Assembly (NCBI RefSeq): GCF_021389935.1
Contig: NZ_CP089979.1
Location: 415,001-479,000, forward strand
Source of the DNA: Fulvivirga ligni
GTDB taxonomy: Bacteria; Bacteroidota; Bacteroidia; Cytophagales; Cyclobacteriaceae
DNA length: 64,000 nt
Direction: 5' to 3'
The position numbers and the translations under genes were made by a program. Under the pieces are notes generated by a model. It saw only the letters and a program-made list of their open reading frames with translations, made no database searches and was not told where the DNA came from. Below, in pieces: positions 54,060 through 63,118 of this stretch. Position 1 is the first letter of the stretch, and each line of letters opens with the position of its first letter.

Positions 54060-54869
54060 TTAAGAATAAAGCGACATCAAATCCTGTCTTAGCAAACGTA
54101 CTAGTGCATCATACAAATCCGGCAGGGCAGCTTTGAAGCCCACGGGATTTTCAAAGAAGTATTCTAGCGCCACAGCAAAGAACTCATATTGGTTTGTGCC
54201 CGCGTAGCTTCTAAAGAAGTGTGGTTCACCACTTTGTATTTTAGGTAGCTCACGTGCTGTAATCAATTCTAATTGGTAAAGCGCTCTTCTATCCAGAAAA
54301 TCGTACTCTTCATTCCTTATCCTATTCTCAAAGTGAATGGCATGAGCCATCTCATGAAGGCCTACATTAAAACTATCCGTTAAGTCAGCATAGCCATCTA
54401 CAAAAGCTTTCCAGGACAATACAATTACCCCCATTCTTGGATTAACTTCTCCAGCATGATACAGCTTTGTAATCCTTGAATAATAGGAATCCGGATAAAT
54501 AAGTATTCTATTGAAGTTAGCCAGGTATAAGAATGGTAAGCCAAAAGTGAGTTGTATGGCAGAAGCAGAGATCAGCACTTTCATTTCATCTGTAACCTCA
54601 GCAAACCCTCTGGGAATAAAGGTTTTGCTATACATAAACTTTTGCAGTCTCTTTTTAAAGATTTCTCTGTCTGCCACCCCTAAAGAGTTATAGTAAGCAG
54701 AATATTTACCTAAAATCTCTTCATGAGACACACTGAGCCTGGCCTGGCGCTTTACAAACTGCTTTCCATTATCATACATGTAAGAAAATACATCATGAGA
54801 AATGGAGTATACACCAAATATAAGTACCAGCAGTAACACTACTACTGGTACAATGACAATTGCGTTCAA
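54060..54869 (-). CDS. MtfA-like zinc-dependent peptidase with N-terminal membrane helix
   Basis: A 269-residue protein with an N-terminal membrane helix (about residues 3-23) and an M90/MtfA-like catalytic domain. The zinc motif is HEMAH (H172, E173, H176) in NVGLHEMAHAIHFE, and the downstream YEFFAVALEYFFENP gives the third ligand glutamate. E. coli MtfA is a cytosolic aminopeptidase that binds the Mlc repressor; this anchored form may act at the membrane. One base separates it from the glyS stop, so it is co-transcribed with glyS. Confidence 0.85.
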   Translation of the reverse strand: MNAIVIVPVVVLLLVLIFGVYSISHDVFSYMYDNGKQFVKRQARLSVSHEEILGKYSAYYNSLGVADREIFKKRLQKFMYSKTFIPRGFAEVTDEMKVLISASAIQLTFGLPFLYLANFNRILIYPDSYYSRITKLYHAGEVNPRMGVIVLSWKAFVDGYADLTDSFNVGLHEMAHAIHFENRIRNEEYDFLDRRALYQLELITARELPKIQSGEPHFFRSYAGTNQYEFFAVALEYFFENPVGFKAALPDLYDALVRLLRQDLMSLYS

Positions 54870-54870
54870 A

Positions 54871-56427
54871 TTACTTTACTTGTTTGAGGAGACTGGTTAA
54901 GGAAACTAAATCTTCAACTCTTCCCTTCAAATCTGCGATGGCAATTCTCTCTTGCTTAGCAGTGTCTCTATCTCTAAGCGTTACAGTATTATCTTCTAAT
55001 GTCTGATGATCTACAGTGATACAATATGGAGTACCTACGGCATCCTGTCTTCTGTATCTTTTACCTATAGCATCTTTTTCGTCATACTGACAAGTGAAGT
55101 TATACTTTAGCTCATCTATTATTTCTCTGGCTTTCTCTGGCAAACCATCTTTCTTCAATAATGGCAGTATGGCCACTTTCGAAGGTGCTAATGGAGCAGG
55201 TATTTTAAGCACTACTCTTTCGCTACCGTCCTCTAAAGTTTCTTCAGTATATGCCGCCGACATAATAGCCAGGAACATACGATCAAGACCTATTGATGTT
55301 TCGATAACATATGGCACATAACTCTTATTCTCCTGAGGATCAAAGAATTGTAATTTCTTACCAGAATGCTCCTCATGAGCTTTCAAGTCGAAATCTGTAC
55401 GGCTGTGAATACCTTCAAGTTCTTTAAAGCCCATAGGGAAGTTAAATTCGATATCACAGGCGGCATTAGCATAATGAGCCAAATTCAAATGATCGTGAAA
55501 ACGGTAATAGTCTTCTCCCAGACCTAAGGCTTTATGCCAATTAATACGAGTTTGTTTCCAGTTATCGTACCATGCCATTTCATCACCTGGCTTAACGAAA
55601 AACTGCATCTCCATTTGCTCAAATTCACGCATACGGAATATGAACTGACGGGCGATGATCTCATTTCTGAAAGCCTTACCTATCTGAGCTATACCAAATG
55701 GGATTTTCATCCTTCCGGTCTTTTGCACATTTAGAAAGTTTACAAAAATACCCTGCGCTGTTTCCGGTCTTAAATATATTTTGTTGGCACCCTCGGCTAA
55801 TGAGCCAAGTTCAGTAGCAAACATTAGGTTAAACTGGCGTACATCAGTCCAGTTTTTAGATCCTGAAACAGGATCAGCAATACCTAGATCTTCAATAAGA
55901 GTTTTCAGCTGGCTAAGATCTCCACTCTCCATCCCGGCTTTCATTCTGCTGTTGATAGAATCTATCTCTTCATTGTATTTCACCACCCTTGGGTTAGTGC
56001 TTACAAACTGATCCTTATCAAAGCTATCTCCAAACCTTTTGGCAGCCTTATCAACTTCTTTATCTATTTTGCCCTCTATCTTGGCAATGTGATCTTCTAT
56101 CAGAACATCAGCACGATACCTCTTTTTAGAATCCTTATTATCGATCATAGGATCATTAAAAGCATCTACGTGCCCTGAAGCTTTCCAGGTGGTAGGGTGC
56201 ATGAATATGGAAGCATCGAGCCCCACAATATTCTCGTTCATTTGCACCATGGATTTCCACCAGTAGCTTTTAATATTATTTTTAAGCTCTACACCATTCT
56301 GACCGTAGTCATAAGCGGCTCCTAAGCCATCGTATATTTCACTAGAAGGAAAAACAAACCCATACTCTTTAGCATGAGCTACTATCTTTTTTAACAGGTT
56401 TTCGTCTTGATTTGCCATAGAGGGCAA
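54871..56427 (-). CDS. glyS: Glycyl-tRNA synthetase (alpha2 type)
   Basis: A 518-residue class II synthetase of the homodimeric (eukaryote/archaea-like) type, attaching glycine to tRNA-Gly. Motifs are GFVFPSSEIYDGLGAAYDYG at the N-terminus, LRPETAQGIFVNF, FRNEIIARQFIFRMREFEQMEMQFF in motif 2, and SIGLDRMFLAIM in motif 3. The anticodon-binding domain occupies the last 110 or so residues. The gene symbol follows common annotation use; the subunit type differs from E. coli GlyQ/GlyS. Confidence 0.96.
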   Translation of the reverse strand: MPSMANQDENLLKKIVAHAKEYGFVFPSSEIYDGLGAAYDYGQNGVELKNNIKSYWWKSMVQMNENIVGLDASIFMHPTTWKASGHVDAFNDPMIDNKDSKKRYRADVLIEDHIAKIEGKIDKEVDKAAKRFGDSFDKDQFVSTNPRVVKYNEEIDSINSRMKAGMESGDLSQLKTLIEDLGIADPVSGSKNWTDVRQFNLMFATELGSLAEGANKIYLRPETAQGIFVNFLNVQKTGRMKIPFGIAQIGKAFRNEIIARQFIFRMREFEQMEMQFFVKPGDEMAWYDNWKQTRINWHKALGLGEDYYRFHDHLNLAHYANAACDIEFNFPMGFKELEGIHSRTDFDLKAHEEHSGKKLQFFDPQENKSYVPYVIETSIGLDRMFLAIMSAAYTEETLEDGSERVVLKIPAPLAPSKVAILPLLKKDGLPEKAREIIDELKYNFTCQYDEKDAIGKRYRRQDAVGTPYCITVDHQTLEDNTVTLRDRDTAKQERIAIADLKGRVEDLVSLTSLLKQVK

Positions 56428-56482
56428 AGATAATAAAATGATCTTTATGCAATAACGAATTGCACGTTACTAATCTGTTTAA

Positions 56483-58198
56483 TCAAATTTTGGGAATAGA
56501 AATAGTGAATGCGGTGCCTTCACCCATGGTTGAATGCACTGATATACTGCCATCTAACTTATCGGCCATCTCCTTGGCTATATATAACCCCAGACCGGAC
56601 CCTTCTGAGTCTTCACTGGCTCTGAAGAACATGTTGAAGATATCCTGCTGCAGATCTTCCTTAATACCGCGGCCATTATCAGCAATAGTTATAACAATTT
56701 GATCATCAATCATTTCACCCTTAATAATCACATAGGGATCATCTTTAATTATATCATGATACTTGATGGCATTTGCCAAAATGTTATTAACTATGATTTT
56801 AAGCCTGCTACGATCAGCCAGAAATTCAAGGTCCAAATTCTCCTTTACTATCCTTATCTCCTGAGAGTGCTCAAAGTATTGCAAATTAAGAATAGCGTCA
56901 GACACCAGTTGATTTAAATTAATGGAGTCTTTTTCAACAGAAAGCCTTGAGTTTCTAGAGTAATCAATTATATCAGCAATGAAACCGTTGAGCGTATCTA
57001 TCCGCTCACGCATCATATTGAGGCAATTTTTCTTTTCCTCATCATCATCTGTGAGTTCAAATATTCTTATGAGCCCTAAAATAGAACTTAGTGGAGCTTT
57101 AAGATCATGAGAGGTACTATATACAAAGCGATCCAGCTCGGCATTAGTCTTTTCGAGCATTTTATTTTGCTCATTTATTTTTTCCGCGGCTCGCTTGCGT
57201 TCGGTTATATCTATGATTGACCCTACCATGCGTACAGGATTTCCGTTCTCATCCCATTCTGCCTGGCCAGTATCTAATACCCAGATATATTCCCCACGCG
57301 TTTTCATCATGCGCACCTCCACTTTGAAGGGCGTTCTGTTTTTCAGGTGAGAACGCATTTTTTGAGCGAATAGCTTTTGATCATCTCGGTGAATAGTGGC
57401 CTCAAACACCTGCTTATAAGCTTGATTGATAGTATCTCCATAGCGGTAATCGAGCATTTCAGCTAACAGCGGCGATATATATATAGAATCATTTAGAATG
57501 TCCCAGTCCCAAATGCCGGCACTATTACCATGAATGGCTAACTCAAATCTATTTTTGCTTTGAGTAAGTTCTTCGGTTAAGGCTCTCAAGCTTTTTTCAT
57601 TCTTTCTTAAGTTGTCTTCAGACTTTCTGTTTATCCGAAGTAGGAATGAAATGATAAAAATCGAGGTGATGGAGGCTATTATAAAATTGACCAAAAAGTT
57701 ATTGGCTACATCTTCAACTGGAAAATCTGTTTTAGGAATAAAATCAAATTCATTATAGAAGCCCGCTAAAAATAAAGCAAGTGCGAACGCCGAAGATATA
57801 TAGCCTTTTAGCCTTTCCTTATACCCAAAAAGTGTAAAAGACCCAATTATGCATATAATGAAGAAAAGGTATGACCCCGTGCCGGGTAGCTCCATTTCAT
57901 AAAGCACAAAAACAGTAAGATTGGCTCCAAAAAGAAGTATAAGTCTGGCCAGTGTATAAAGCCCAATGCGGTTATTGATCAGACTAAGTATGGAGGTAAA
58001 ACCCAGGCCCAAGTAAACCCATAACCCGGACATAGAGCCGTGGAAAAAATCGAAAAGGAAATAAAATATTGCCACAAAAAGGGCTATCAGACTAAACTGA
58101 CTGGTAAGCATTACCCTTTTATAGAGGGTCCAGGATTCTATATAGATATCCTTACCAATAAAATAATTACGAAGTTTAAACCTCTTTTTCCCTTTCAT
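56483..58198 (-). CDS. Membrane PAS-domain sensor histidine kinase
   Basis: A 571-residue kinase. An N-terminal block of about six membrane helices (about 30-190) is followed by a PAS_3 domain with PAC (about 205-330, ending GSIIDITERKRA) and a short coiled coil. The HisKA domain has STSHDLKAPLSS with phospho-acceptor H364. The HATPase has NNILANAIKYHD, ADNGRGIKED and GSGLGLYIAKEM. No receiver domain or adjacent regulator exists. The membrane block may sense a hydrophobic or membrane signal. The kinase core is close to that of the propeller sensor at 8918-12004, including the NMFFRA box before GSGLGLYI. Confidence 0.9.
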   Translation of the reverse strand: MKGKKRFKLRNYFIGKDIYIESWTLYKRVMLTSQFSLIALFVAIFYFLFDFFHGSMSGLWVYLGLGFTSILSLINNRIGLYTLARLILLFGANLTVFVLYEMELPGTGSYLFFIICIIGSFTLFGYKERLKGYISSAFALALFLAGFYNEFDFIPKTDFPVEDVANNFLVNFIIASITSIFIISFLLRINRKSEDNLRKNEKSLRALTEELTQSKNRFELAIHGNSAGIWDWDILNDSIYISPLLAEMLDYRYGDTINQAYKQVFEATIHRDDQKLFAQKMRSHLKNRTPFKVEVRMMKTRGEYIWVLDTGQAEWDENGNPVRMVGSIIDITERKRAAEKINEQNKMLEKTNAELDRFVYSTSHDLKAPLSSILGLIRIFELTDDDEEKKNCLNMMRERIDTLNGFIADIIDYSRNSRLSVEKDSINLNQLVSDAILNLQYFEHSQEIRIVKENLDLEFLADRSRLKIIVNNILANAIKYHDIIKDDPYVIIKGEMIDDQIVITIADNGRGIKEDLQQDIFNMFFRASEDSEGSGLGLYIAKEMADKLDGSISVHSTMGEGTAFTISIPKI

Positions 58199-58312
58199 TA
58201 AGCCAAATAAATGGCCTGAATTTAAGTTAAATGCTCAAATTTCAAAATTTTATGGCGGAGTTAATAATAAAATTAGTTGCATCCTTCAGTTAATTCAGTG
58301 AATAGTGCTAGT

Positions 58313-59131
58313 TCATAAAGATTTAGCTCTTTCCCAATATTCGTCCATTTCATCCAGGGTCATTTCAGTAATATCCTTACCATCCTTGGCGGACTCGGTC
58401 TCTAAAAATTGAAACCTTTTGATGAACTTTTTATTAGTTCGCTCCAGCGCTTCTTCCGGATTTATATCGATGAAACGCGCATAGTTGATAAGTGAAAAAA
58501 GCAAATCACCAAACTCACTCTGGGCCTTTTCCTGATCTATGTTTCCTGACTCTGGGTTGAACTCTGTTCTGAACTCACCCATTTCTTCTTCCACCTTATC
58601 CCAAACCTGCTGAGGCTCATCCCAATCGAACCCTACTCCACGAGCTTTCTCCTGAATTCGCATGGCTTTAACCAATGCCGGTAATGACTTAGGCACGCCA
58701 CCCAAAACAGACTTCTTCTTATTCCCTTTCTCTCTAAGCTTTATCTTCTCCCAGTTTTCCTTCACCGCTTTTTCATCTTCCGCATCTACATCTCCATAAA
58801 TATGCGGGTGACGCTCTACCAGCTTATCACAAACACTATGTAGGACGTCTGAGACATCAAAATCTTTAGTTTCTGACGCAATTCTGGCATAAAAAACATT
58901 GTGTAACATAAGGTCGCCCAGTTCCTTTTTTATCTCGTCCACATCGGCCTCAATAATAGCATCACTAAGCTCATAAGTTTCCTCAATGGTCAGGTGCCTT
59001 AATGACTCTAATGTTTGTTTCTTATCCCACGGGCAGTTTTCCCTTAACTCATCCATAATGGTGAGAAGACGATCGAAGGCTTCTAGTTTACTGGCTCTGT
59101 TAAGGTCTGGTGTTTTCTTAATTTCTTTCAT
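58313..59131 (-). CDS. mazG: Nucleoside triphosphate pyrophosphohydrolase MazG
   Basis: A 272-residue cytoplasmic all-alpha NTPase that hydrolyses (d)NTPs to monophosphate and pyrophosphate. Tandem MazG domains are visible. The first has ENCPWDKKQTLESLRHLTIEETYEL and ELGDLMLHNVFYARI. The second has VEEEMGEFRTEF and EFGDLLFSLINYARF. The EExxE and ExxD metal sites are intact in both halves. Length is normal. It is monocistronic. Confidence 0.94.
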   Translation of the reverse strand: MKEIKKTPDLNRASKLEAFDRLLTIMDELRENCPWDKKQTLESLRHLTIEETYELSDAIIEADVDEIKKELGDLMLHNVFYARIASETKDFDVSDVLHSVCDKLVERHPHIYGDVDAEDEKAVKENWEKIKLREKGNKKKSVLGGVPKSLPALVKAMRIQEKARGVGFDWDEPQQVWDKVEEEMGEFRTEFNPESGNIDQEKAQSEFGDLLFSLINYARFIDINPEEALERTNKKFIKRFQFLETESAKDGKDITEMTLDEMDEYWERAKSL

Positions 59132-59190
59132 GCGAACTATTGGGATTTAAGAAACTTAAAGTTAATGGTGTACGTTTAGCAACTGATGGC

Positions 59191-59198
59191 TAAATTTG
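59191..59198 (+). promoter_or_regulatory. Candidate -7 box of the NqrM-like gene
   Basis: TAAATTTG fits TAnnTTTG and ends 17 bases before the ATG at 59216. No clear -33 TTG is present. Confidence 0.5.
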
Positions 59199-59215
59199 CA
59201 CAAAAATAGACAATC

Positions 59216-59446
59216 ATGGGTACTACTTTATTATTGACAATCGGATTTATAGGGGTGTTTTTTATACTTATGTCTGTGAGACTTATTTTTATAAAAGACG
59301 GGCAGTTTAAAGGTACTTGTGCTTCTCAGAACCCATACCTAAATAAAGAAGGTGCTACTTGTGGCTTCTGTGGAAAGAAAGTAGGTGAAGGTGAAGCTTG
59401 TGGCAACCCAGAAAATGAAGTAGACAAAGTAATGTCTAAATTTTAA
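59216..59446 (+). CDS. Small membrane protein with four cysteines, NqrM-like
   Basis: A 76-residue protein with one membrane helix (about residues 4-26) followed by a short domain with C35, C49, C52 and C62. The arrangement helix, GxC, CxxC, C recalls NqrM (DUF539), needed to insert the membrane iron centre of Na+-translocating NADH:quinone reductase, but the cysteine spacing is wider and the match is weak. An alternative is a zinc- or iron-binding envelope protein of unknown role. Its own -7 box and its four-base overlap with the exchanger stop support a real gene. Confidence 0.7.
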   Translation: MGTTLLLTIGFIGVFFILMSVRLIFIKDGQFKGTCASQNPYLNKEGATCGFCGKKVGEGEACGNPENEVDKVMSKF

Positions 59447-60408
59447 CCTCTCTGTACCAGGTAATAGATATATCCTAAATACACCAGTACAAACAGGGCT
59501 CCTTCCCATCTTACTATTTTTGCACCCTTGCCCACTGCTACCGCAAAAAGAAGCAGTGCACTGGCAAATATTATCATTACAATATCCGTATTGCTGGCCA
59601 CATCAAATGGCAACGGTCTTACCACAGCACTAATTCCTAAAATCCATAGCAGGTTGAAAATGTTAGATCCTACCACGTTACCCACAGCTATATCTGTATT
59701 ATTCTTGTAAGCTGCCACGGCAGAAGTAAAGAGCTCAGGTAAAGATGTGCCAATGGCTATTACTGTAAGGCCTATAAAAGTTTCACTTAATCCAAAATCC
59801 TGGGCTATTTTCACAGCTCCATTCACTACCCATTCTCCACCAAAATATAGCCCCACCAGGCCGCCTAAGATATACAGCACCGATTTCTTCTTACTTAACA
59901 GCTCGCTGGTATTTATGGTAACATCTTGTGGCGTTTCATTAGAGCGATGCACTACATAGATATACCCTAAAAAAAGGCAGAAAAACACTAGCAATATACT
60001 GCCGTCTAACCGACTCAAAGTCAGCACCCTGTGATCTGAAAGCAAGGCAGCATTAGCCAGAAAACCTACAAGTAGTGTAGCTATGAGCGAAAATGGTATT
60101 TCAGAAAAATATATGTTTTTTGTGATAGGAAGAGCTCTTATAATGGAACTCACACCTAGAATAAGGAGAATATTAGCAATGTTACTTCCAAAAATATTTC
60201 CAATAGCTATCTCAGAACTACCCTTAAAGCTTGCTGTAAGGTTTACCAGCAATTCCGGTAAAGAAGTACCAAATGACACAATGGTGAGACCGATAATCAT
60301 CTCAGAAACATTAAACCTTTTGGCTATACTAGAAGAGCCAAGTACCAGCAGATCTGCTCCTTTAATAAGTACTACAAATCCAAGCCCAAACAGAATGTAT
60401 ATTAACAT
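59443..60408 (-). CDS. Calcium/sodium antiporter (CaCA family, YrbG-like)
   Basis: A 321-residue inner-membrane exchanger with ten helices in two inverted repeats. The alpha-1 motif SFGTSLPELLVNL with GNIFGSNIANILLILG and the alpha-2 motif AIGTSLPELFTSA with GNVVGSNIFNLLWILG are both intact, including the ion-binding Glu in each. It probably exports Ca2+ in exchange for Na+ or H+. Its stop overlaps that of the convergent NqrM-like gene by four bases. Confidence 0.94.
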   Translation of the reverse strand: MLIYILFGLGFVVLIKGADLLVLGSSSIAKRFNVSEMIIGLTIVSFGTSLPELLVNLTASFKGSSEIAIGNIFGSNIANILLILGVSSIIRALPITKNIYFSEIPFSLIATLLVGFLANAALLSDHRVLTLSRLDGSILLVFFCLFLGYIYVVHRSNETPQDVTINTSELLSKKKSVLYILGGLVGLYFGGEWVVNGAVKIAQDFGLSETFIGLTVIAIGTSLPELFTSAVAAYKNNTDIAVGNVVGSNIFNLLWILGISAVVRPLPFDVASNTDIVMIIFASALLLFAVAVGKGAKIVRWEGALFVLVYLGYIYYLVQRG

Positions 60409-60530
60409 ATAAAAAATTTAGCACAGATAACCGGCAATTTAGATGAAAATAATAGTTTAAGTCACTCGATTTAAATAATTTTTATGAACAATGTTTATTT
60501 ATCTCGAACGTATTAACTTTTTAAAATTCA

Positions 60531-60538
60531 TACATTTG
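60531..60538 (+). promoter_or_regulatory. Candidate -7 box of glmM operon
   Basis: TACATTTG fits TAnnTTTG, 27 bases before the GTG start of glmM, leaving room for an A-rich ribosome-binding region (AAAAAGAAAAAA). The -33 element is poor. Confidence 0.5.
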
Positions 60539-60565
60539 TAACGATTAAAAAGAAAAAATTATACT

Positions 60566-61957
60566 GTGACATTAATCAAATCAATTTCTGGAATACGAGG
60601 AACTATAGGTGGTAAAGCAGGCGAGGGACTGTCTCCTATAGACATAGTAAAATATACAGCCGCTTTCGGGTCATGGGCCTCAGAAAAATCAGGCAACAAA
60701 AAGATTGTGATAGGCAGAGACGCCAGAATTTCTGGTGAGATGGTAAGTGGCCTGGTAACGAACACATTGATAAGCCTTGGCTTAGATGTGGTAGACCTGG
60801 GACTTTCCACTACTCCTACCGTAGAGATAGCTGTACCTGAAGAGGGCGCCGCGGGAGGGATAATCCTTACAGCAAGCCATAATCCTACTCAGTGGAATGC
60901 ACTAAAGCTTCTTAACGATAAAGGGGAGTTTATATCTGCTGATGACGGTGCAGAAGTGCTAAAGATCGCTGATGAAGATAATTATGAGTTTGCAGAGGTG
61001 CTTCACCTGGGCTCTTACAGACAGGATGCCACCTACATTGACAAGCATATAGAGAAGATTCTGGCTTTACCATTGGTAGATAAAGATGCTATTGCCTCTA
61101 AAAACTTCAGTGTAGCTATTGACTGTGTTAACTCTACAGGTGGTATTGCTGTACCAAAATTATTGGAAGCCTTAGGTGTACAAAATGTAAAGAAATTTTA
61201 CTGCGAACCTACCGGGCACTTCCCACATAACCCTGAGCCCTTACCTGAAAATATCGCTCACATATGTAGTGAAATGGAAAAAGGCAGGTTTGACCTGGGT
61301 ATAGTGGTAGATCCGGATGTAGACAGGTTGGCTCTTATACAAGAAGATGGTACTCCTTTCGGAGAAGAATACACATTGGTGGCTATATCAGATTATATTC
61401 TATCTGAAACCAAAGGAAATACAGTTTCTAACCTATCTTCTACCATGGCTCTTCGCAAGGTAACAGAGAAGCGTGGTGGACAATATACTGCTTCTGCTGT
61501 AGGCGAAGTGAATGTGGTGACTGAGATGAAAAACACTAACGCCATCATTGGTGGTGAAGGTAATGGCGGTATCATTTACCCTGAGCTTCATTATGGTAGA
61601 GATGCATTGGTAGGTATAGCATTATTCTTAACTTATATGGCAAAAACAGATTTGCATGTATCAAGAATAAGAGCTTCGTTCCCTAACTATCATATTTCAA
61701 AAAATAAAATTGAATTAACCCCACAGATAGATGTAGATGGCATTTTGGAGCAAATTAAAACCAAATATGCTAATCAAAAAGTAAACACTATCGACGGTGT
61801 TAAAATAGAATTTGAAAATGAATGGGTACATTTGCGAAAGTCTAATACTGAGCCAATCATTCGAATCTATTCGGAGTCAGATTCAGAATCTACCGCTGAG
61901 TATTTAGCCAACAAAATCATTTCCGACATAAGAGATATTATTACTACGCAAGCATAA
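60566..61957 (+). CDS. glmM: Phosphoglucosamine mutase (alpha-D-phosphohexomutase)
   Basis: A 463-residue enzyme interconverting glucosamine-6-phosphate and glucosamine-1-phosphate for peptidoglycan and LPS. It begins LIKSISGIRGTIGG. The active-site serine S104 is in LTASHNP, the Mg2+ loop is DPDVDRLAL, and the sugar loop is GGEGNGGIIYPE. In Bacteroidota this form is usually called GlmM; a phosphomannomutase or phosphoglucomutase role cannot be ruled out since the sugar loop differs from the E. coli GlmM GEQSGH. The start is GTG at 60566. The cysteine desulfurase starts five bases after its stop. Confidence 0.88.
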   Translation: MTLIKSISGIRGTIGGKAGEGLSPIDIVKYTAAFGSWASEKSGNKKIVIGRDARISGEMVSGLVTNTLISLGLDVVDLGLSTTPTVEIAVPEEGAAGGIILTASHNPTQWNALKLLNDKGEFISADDGAEVLKIADEDNYEFAEVLHLGSYRQDATYIDKHIEKILALPLVDKDAIASKNFSVAIDCVNSTGGIAVPKLLEALGVQNVKKFYCEPTGHFPHNPEPLPENIAHICSEMEKGRFDLGIVVDPDVDRLALIQEDGTPFGEEYTLVAISDYILSETKGNTVSNLSSTMALRKVTEKRGGQYTASAVGEVNVVTEMKNTNAIIGGEGNGGIIYPELHYGRDALVGIALFLTYMAKTDLHVSRIRASFPNYHISKNKIELTPQIDVDGILEQIKTKYANQKVNTIDGVKIEFENEWVHLRKSNTEPIIRIYSESDSESTAEYLANKIISDIRDIITTQA

Positions 61958-61962
61958 GTGTG

Positions 61963-63105
61963 ATGGAGGTTTATTTAGATAATGCAGCTACCACCCCGGT
62001 AGATCCTGATGTTTTTGAGGCGATGAAGCCATATTTTCTTTCTGATTTTGGAAACCCCTCTTCTACTCATGCACATGGTAGAAAGGTGAGATCAGCCATA
62101 GAATATGCGCGAAAGCAGGTAGCTCAACTTCTAAACGCCACCCCAGGTGAGATTTTCTTTACCAGTGGAGGTACCGAAGCAGATAACACTTTGATCTGCT
62201 CCATTATTGATACTTATGAGTTAAAACATGCCATTACTTCAGAGATAGAGCATCACGCTGTGCTCAACACACTTGAAAATTTGGCAAAAAGCGAAAAAAT
62301 AAAATTGAGCTACGTGGCCTTAGATGAAAAAGGCCATGTAGACCTCAAAGATTTAGAGAGACTTCTTTCTGAAAATGAAAGATCACTAGTGTCTCTGATG
62401 CATGCTAATAATGAAATAGGCAACATCACCGATTTAGATGAAGTAGGTGTAATATGTGCAAAACATAAAGCCATTTTTCATTCTGACACCGTGCAGACTG
62501 TAGGGCATTATCAGCATAACTTAAAAAACCTGAACATTCATTGCATAACAGGTGCTGCACACAAATTCCACGGTCCGAAAGGAATTGGCTTCATGTATAT
62601 CAATAAGAATACGAAGATCAATCCATTCATTCATGGAGGAGCGCAGGAGCGCAACATGCGTGGCGGAACTGAGAATGTAGCCGGTATTATAGGCTTAGCC
62701 AAAGCTTTGGAAATTGCTTATAATGAGATGGAAAGCCATCAAAATTATATTCAGGGACTGAAAGACAGAATGATAGCCAAACTACAAGAAAAGATAGATG
62801 GCGTTTCCTTTAATGGTAATTCAGCTGATCCTGATCATAGCTTATACACGGTATTAAATGTATGTCTCCCAGAATCTGCGGATAATGATATGCTTCTATT
62901 CACTTTAGATATCAATGGCATTTCTGCTTCTGGTGGTAGTGCGTGCTCCAGCGGTGCTTCTACCGGTTCGCATGTGCTAGCAGGCATAAAAGCAGATCCG
63001 AGCCGTGGTGCCGTGAGATTTTCGTTTAGCAAATACAATACTGCTGAAGAAATAGATTATACCGTAGAGAAATTAGCTGAGTTTTATAATAAAGTGGAAG
63101 CCTAA
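61963..63105 (+). CDS. Cysteine desulfurase (IscS/NifS family)
   Basis: A 380-residue PLP enzyme that takes sulfur from cysteine for Fe-S clusters or tRNA thiolation. MEVYLDNAATTP is the usual start; a GTG one codon earlier (61960) is possible. The PLP lysine K201 is in GAAHKFHGPKG and the persulfide C328 in SGGSACSSGAS. The loop carrying SACSSG is of the class I (IscS-like) type. It follows glmM after five bases, and a deacetylase gene starts 13 bases downstream, so all three may be one transcript. Confidence 0.94.
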   Translation: MEVYLDNAATTPVDPDVFEAMKPYFLSDFGNPSSTHAHGRKVRSAIEYARKQVAQLLNATPGEIFFTSGGTEADNTLICSIIDTYELKHAITSEIEHHAVLNTLENLAKSEKIKLSYVALDEKGHVDLKDLERLLSENERSLVSLMHANNEIGNITDLDEVGVICAKHKAIFHSDTVQTVGHYQHNLKNLNIHCITGAAHKFHGPKGIGFMYINKNTKINPFIHGGAQERNMRGGTENVAGIIGLAKALEIAYNEMESHQNYIQGLKDRMIAKLQEKIDGVSFNGNSADPDHSLYTVLNVCLPESADNDMLLFTLDINGISASGGSACSSGASTGSHVLAGIKADPSRGAVRFSFSKYNTAEEIDYTVEKLAEFYNKVEA

Positions 63106-63118
63106 TCGTAATTCATTT

